Below are positions 60,960-64,000 of a DNA stretch of 64,000 nt, piece by piece (the stretch's first letter is position 1; each line of letters begins with the position of its first letter). The notes below the pieces were generated by a model that was given only the letters and a program-made list of their open reading frames with translations, was not told where the DNA came from and searched no databases. Location: contig CANMDW010000003.1 in the NCBI GenBank assembly GCA_947496705.1, positions 124,001 to 188,000 of the forward strand, written 5' to 3'. Made by a program: the position numbers and the translations under genes. The stretch comes from an uncultured Aquimarina sp. (GTDB lineage: Bacteria; Bacteroidota; Bacteroidia; Flavobacteriales; Flavobacteriaceae).

Positions 60960-61250
60960 ATGCTAAACAATCCTTTAAAAGCTCCGCCTCCTCAGTTTTC
61001 GCTGGATCGTATTCGATTCATCAAAAAGATCACCGTGGGAACAGTGAATCCACAGGTCCCTTTTTCTGAGGAGGAACAGGAACAGCAGATAGCACTTCTG
61101 AATCGTTGTCTTAACGATTATCCTCGTGGCAAAATCATCGGAAGAGATGTTTCTATCGCTACATTTCAATTGGGAGAACACCAGATGAATATGCAAAAAA
61201 CCACCTATCATGTGGGATTTGAACGCAAACCTCATTGGCTGGAAAAATAG
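60960..61250 (+). CDS. hypothetical small protein, 96 aa
   Basis: A 96-residue protein that I cannot place in a characterised family. It starts with a P-rich segment (MLNNPLKAPPPQFSLDRIRF), then an acidic helix (SEEEQEQQIALLNRCLNDYP) and a strand-rich end (KIIGRDVSIATFQLGEHQMN). Spacing of 17 and 40 bases to two DUF2589-type genes argues that it is a genuine part of the operon. There is no signal peptide. Confidence 0.65.
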   Translation: MLNNPLKAPPPQFSLDRIRFIKKITVGTVNPQVPFSEEEQEQQIALLNRCLNDYPRGKIIGRDVSIATFQLGEHQMNMQKTTYHVGFERKPHWLEK

Positions 61251-61290
61251 CATACATATACTAATTGTATAACATGTAAAATTAATAATC

Positions 61291-61752
61291 ATGGCACAAC
61301 AACGATTCGATCAGCTGCTTCAGGCAATTCATAATGCGGTATTACGAGCACAGGAATTGACAGAGGAGCAACATATTCATCAGCTTGGTAAATATTTTGA
61401 TGATGAAGGGAAACCAATTATTCAAGAGTTACAAGTACCCACATTGGATCCCGACGATGATCCTGATAATATGGTGACAATCAAAGTGCCTCTCATGAGT
61501 TTACTTCCACCATCTGCTATAAAGATCAAAGAGCTAAGAGTATCTTTTAAAGCGGCCATGGGAAAAATAAAACTCACAGACAAGGACGGAGACGGTCCAC
61601 AAGCCCCAAGTTTGGATATTGATACCGGTGGCGGTGGCGGATTGTTTGGGAAAAGCCAAGCCACCGCCGATATCGATATCACCTTTGAGGCCGGAGACCC
61701 TTCAGAATCATTTTTACGCATTAATGACTATCTCATTAAAAGTGTGGTTTGA
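61291..61752 (+). CDS. DUF2589 family protein (smaller)
   Basis: A 153-residue paralogue of 60247-60942. A helical N-terminus (MAQQRFDQLLQAIHNAVLRA) is followed by the core VTIKVPLMSLLPPSAIKIKE and LRVSFKAAMGKI, then DIDTGGGGGLFGKSQATADI, giving the same two-part plan without the serine-rich middle. A glycine run (GGGGG) lies near 108. The function is unknown. It lies 26 bases ahead of the membrane protein gene. Confidence 0.8.
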   Translation: MAQQRFDQLLQAIHNAVLRAQELTEEQHIHQLGKYFDDEGKPIIQELQVPTLDPDDDPDNMVTIKVPLMSLLPPSAIKIKELRVSFKAAMGKIKLTDKDGDGPQAPSLDIDTGGGGGLFGKSQATADIDITFEAGDPSESFLRINDYLIKSVV

Positions 61753-61778
61753 TACAATGAACTCAAAATTTTAAACAT

Positions 61779-62735
61779 ATGAAAATCGCAGACAAAATAA
61801 AAAATCGTGGCATCTATGATGTTCCAGATTTTGATGAAGGAGAAGATAAAAAATCAGCTTACGATAGCGAGGCATATGTACCAGAAGATGAAAATACCTT
61901 CAACTCAGTATATGATGATGAACAAGACCCGGAGGGCGAATTAAATGATCATACTTCAATTTCTGAAATAAGCAAGACCTCTGATACTGCATTTATAAAT
62001 TCACAGGAAGAAAACCAGCGTCAAATATCTCATATCGATATCGAGAAAACCACTCAATTTGTGGCTACAGAGATAGAAAACATCATTCAGTATATTTCGC
62101 ATAAAGGGAAGAACATTCCTGAAGGTGTGGGTGCGCTTTTACAAAGTAAGAACATCAGTCATTTGTTTAAAGCACATACCGAATTATGCGAGATTATCAA
62201 ACCCGCCACCCCAGAAACCATTCAGTTTGTAAGTCGCTACAATCAATCCTCAAAAAAATTCTATCTATTCAGCCCAATTCCGTTGGTTCGAAATTTTATC
62301 ATCATCGCCATCATCGCCATCGCTTCATTGATAGGTATCGGTACCTCGCCTGAGGTAAATACCGAAAGCCTTTCTAAAGGTATTTTGAATAATGCAGGAA
62401 TCCCCTTATTAAAAAACCTCATATTTCTTTGCTCTAGTGCTATTGTAGGCGCCATATTTTTTCTGATGTCTAAACTTACACAAAAAGTAAAAGAATCTAC
62501 GCTTTCCAGAGATGACACCACCTATTACTGGGCTATGTTAATTATGGGTATGCTCAGTGGTCTGATTTTGTCGGAAATTATTGTGTTGAATCAAGATAAT
62601 ATCGGTGGAGAATCTATCGAAATGAATCGTTTATTATTTGCCTTGTTAGGAGGTTTTTCTTCTGAAGTAGTGTATAGTATTTTACAAGCCATCATGAATA
62701 AAATAAGGCTTATTATCACCGGAAATGAAAATTAA
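61779..62735 (+). CDS. four-helix membrane protein, last gene of DUF2589 cluster
   Basis: A 318-residue protein. The first 165 residues are soluble and acidic (PDFDEGEDKKSAYDSEAYVP), then a helical stretch (TQFVATEIENIIQYISHKGK). Four membrane helices follow: LVRNFIIIAIIAIASLIGIG, LIFLCSSAIVGAIFFLMS, YYWAMLIMGMLSGLILSEII and LLFALLGGFSSEVVYSILQA. I do not recognise the family. As the sole membrane protein of the operon, it could anchor the DUF2589-type proteins or the protease at the inner membrane. It ends 256 bases before the converging yraN gene. Confidence 0.75.
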   Translation: MKIADKIKNRGIYDVPDFDEGEDKKSAYDSEAYVPEDENTFNSVYDDEQDPEGELNDHTSISEISKTSDTAFINSQEENQRQISHIDIEKTTQFVATEIENIIQYISHKGKNIPEGVGALLQSKNISHLFKAHTELCEIIKPATPETIQFVSRYNQSSKKFYLFSPIPLVRNFIIIAIIAIASLIGIGTSPEVNTESLSKGILNNAGIPLLKNLIFLCSSAIVGAIFFLMSKLTQKVKESTLSRDDTTYYWAMLIMGMLSGLILSEIIVLNQDNIGGESIEMNRLLFALLGGFSSEVVYSILQAIMNKIRLIITGNEN

Positions 62736-62991
62736 GAAACTCTTTATGTACTCTCTCCTGTGGAAGAGGGCCAACAACTCAAAAAAAACCTTAACTTAAT
62801 GACATTGGGAGCAAGCTCACGAGGTATGCTTCCGAAAATACATTTTGTTTTCGAGGCAAGCCTGGCCTCGGGGAATTAAACTTCCAATCTTCAATAGAAC
62901 CTTATTTTTCTCACGGCTCCAAATTCTGAGATATAGATCGCTTTACCGTATTTGTCGAGAGATAATACCATTTGGCACATTAAAAGCAGCT

Positions 62992-63351
62992 TCAGAAATG
63001 AAAGAAAGCATCCTCAAGGTGTTCAATGCTCGTTCCCAGCTTGTTTTTAATAATTGCCACAATATCAAAACGCACTTCCATATCCAGTTGGTGATCTTCT
63101 ATATAATGATCCACTGCTTTTACCAACGATTGTATCTGCTTGGGTTTTACAAATTCTTGTGGATCACCAAACTCTGGAGTACTACGCGTTTTTACTTCGA
63201 CCACTACAATGGTATTATCTTTCTGAGCAATAATGTCAACTTCAGATTTTTGATACCGATAATTTTTTTCGAGAATATTATATCCCTTTTTCAGTAGAAA
63301 ATCTACTGCCAGTTTCTCTCCTTTTTTACCTAGTTTATTGTGTTCTGCCAT
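62992..63351 (-). CDS. yraN: YraN/UPF0102 endonuclease-like protein
   Basis: A 119-residue protein of the restriction-endonuclease-like fold. The signature KKGEKLAVDFLLKKGYNILE, NYRYQKSEVDIIAQKDNTIV and VVEVKTRSTPEFGDPQEFV contains the E, D and E-x-K residues of the nuclease core. Its in vivo role is unknown. It is 33 bases downstream of the LD-carboxypeptidase gene on the same strand, a common pairing in flavobacteria. A forward frame over this gene is a shadow. Confidence 0.93.
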   Translation of the reverse strand: MAEHNKLGKKGEKLAVDFLLKKGYNILEKNYRYQKSEVDIIAQKDNTIVVVEVKTRSTPEFGDPQEFVKPKQIQSLVKAVDHYIEDHQLDMEVRFDIVAIIKNKLGTSIEHLEDAFFHF

Positions 63352-63384
63352 GGCCCATGCACCTCCCCAAATAAGAGGGCTATT

Positions 63385-64000
63385 TTAATTATACGTTAAT
63401 TTTACTGCTTCTTTTGAAACCTCCAGCGTAGCTTGGGCACCAAAAATCAACGCCCGGTTATCTTCTATATGCCCCATCGGGAAATTAAATGCTACCGGAA
63501 AATCATAGTGCTGTGCAATTTCCAGGATAATTTTTTTAGGTTTTTTCCCAAAAGGGATATTATTATCGTGCATTTTGGTCATCCCGCCAACAATCAAACC
63601 TGATAAGTTTTCAAAATATCCATTTCTCTTTAAATTCTGAAGCATCCTGTCGATATGATACAGGTATTCATCCAAATCTTCGATACATAAAATCTTACCA
63701 GAGGTATCCGGCGATGAGACCGAGCCGCATAAAGAATATAAAATAGATATGTTTCCGCCGATAAGTTGCCCATGACAAGTTCCCAGGATATTTTTCTTGG
63801 AAGAAGGGAGGGTATACCCAACTTTTTTTCCAAAAATAGTCTCTTTGAGTGAAATTATAGATGCCTCGGTTCCTTTATGGATATCAATGGGCATCGGGGC
63901 ATGTATCGAACAAATCTCAAAATTATGAATATGAGAGTGCAGTACCGTAATATCTGAATACCCGATAATCCATTTTGGATGCCGAAGAAAATCAGAAAAA
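63385..64000 (-). CDS. LD-carboxypeptidase, S66 family, C-terminal part
   Basis: The open frame reaches the window edge, so the N-terminal third is missing; an internal ATG at 63894 is not the real start. About 205 residues are present. Catalytic parts of the S66 (LdcA/MccF) serine peptidases are seen: the nucleophile in WIIGYSDITVLHSHIHN, the glutamate in CIEDLDEYLYHIDRML and the histidine in NFPMGHIEDNRALIFG. The enzyme trims the terminal D-alanine from muropeptide tetrapeptides for recycling; MccF-type members detoxify microcin C-like peptides instead. It is followed by yraN. Confidence 0.9.
   Translation of the reverse strand, partial: FSDFLRHPKWIIGYSDITVLHSHIHNFEICSIHAPMPIDIHKGTEASIISLKETIFGKKVGYTLPSSKKNILGTCHGQLIGGNISILYSLCGSVSSPDTSGKILCIEDLDEYLYHIDRMLQNLKRNGYFENLSGLIVGGMTKMHDNNIPFGKKPKKIILEIAQHYDFPVAFNFPMGHIEDNRALIFGAQATLEVSKEAVKLTYN

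Noticed and set aside
57832..62735. Prophage or contractile tail-like cluster
   Set aside because: No capsid, tail sheath, baseplate, terminase, integrase or attachment repeats are visible; the L,D-transpeptidase-like protein alone does not make a phage.
62736..62991. Possible small gene or RNA between the membrane protein and yraN
   Set aside because: The stretch holds degenerate repeat-like sequence (CTCTCCTGTGGAAGAGGG and a GCAAGC-rich part) but no frame or stem that I can support.
62845..63297. Forward frame of 150 codons opposite yraN
   Set aside because: The reverse strand encodes a complete YraN protein with all motifs; the forward frame is its shadow.

Overview
The window reads as chromosomal DNA of a Bacteroidetes bacterium of the family Flavobacteriaceae, perhaps Aquimarina-like (the genus is a guess). 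Support: AT-rich sequence, promoters with the Bacteroidetes -7 element TAnnTTTG instead of -35/-10 boxes, a SusC-type TonB receptor start, several type IX secretion (T9SS) C-terminal sorting domains, and flavobacterial families such as DUF4286, DUF4199, DUF6428 and an OlsF-like acyltransferase. I see no rRNA, tRNA, transposase, integrase or CRISPR array.

Layout. 1-9.9 kb is mostly housekeeping: the start of a SusC-like receptor (-), serS, a long TPR protein, DUF4286, rsmA, mgtE, a thioesterase, a cupin, a Gfo/Idh/MocA oxidoreductase, an orphan ORF and a secreted esterase. 10.1-31.5 kb is the most distinctive region: two paralogous copies of one cassette, each holding a surface lipoprotein with fibronectin-like domains, a giant leucine-rich-repeat T9SS protein, a YadA-head-like T9SS protein, and an adjacent membrane-anchored regulator with a LuxR-like helix-turn-helix (one regulator in copy A, two tandem ones in copy B). 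Three copy-B promoters carry the direct repeat TGACACCwTTTGACAC exactly 33 nt from a variant -7 element, so the surface genes and one regulator gene look co-regulated.

31.6-38.3 kb holds a 2-hydroxyacid dehydrogenase, an HD-type hydrolase, a LuxR protein, several small DUF and membrane proteins, and a compact arsenic operon (arsR, DUF6428, GNAT, arsC) with a perfect operator around its -7 element but no efflux pump. 38.3-44.2 kb holds an outer-membrane-type protein, a fused OlsF-like acyltransferase, aspartate kinase, a GNAT and fbp with a structured leader.

44.6-47.8 kb is a four-gene operon: coiled-coil protein, longin/roadblock-like protein, Ras-like small GTPase and cytoplasmic hybrid histidine kinase. 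47.9-55.2 kb holds a TerB-like protein, a beta-barrel protein, a class V aminotransferase, mfd and an orphan gene. 55.2-62.7 kb is a second candidate new system: a histidine kinase/LytTR pair in one operon with a 175-residue DUF2589-like protein, divergent from six genes encoding an L,D-transpeptidase-like protein, a putative caspase-clan protease, two DUF2589-type proteins, a small orphan and a four-helix membrane protein. The window ends with yraN and a truncated LD-carboxypeptidase gene.

Functional names rest on reading motifs by eye; no database search was possible. Where a Bacteroidetes -7 element overlaps the first in-frame start codon, I moved the gene start downstream to the next plausible codon.
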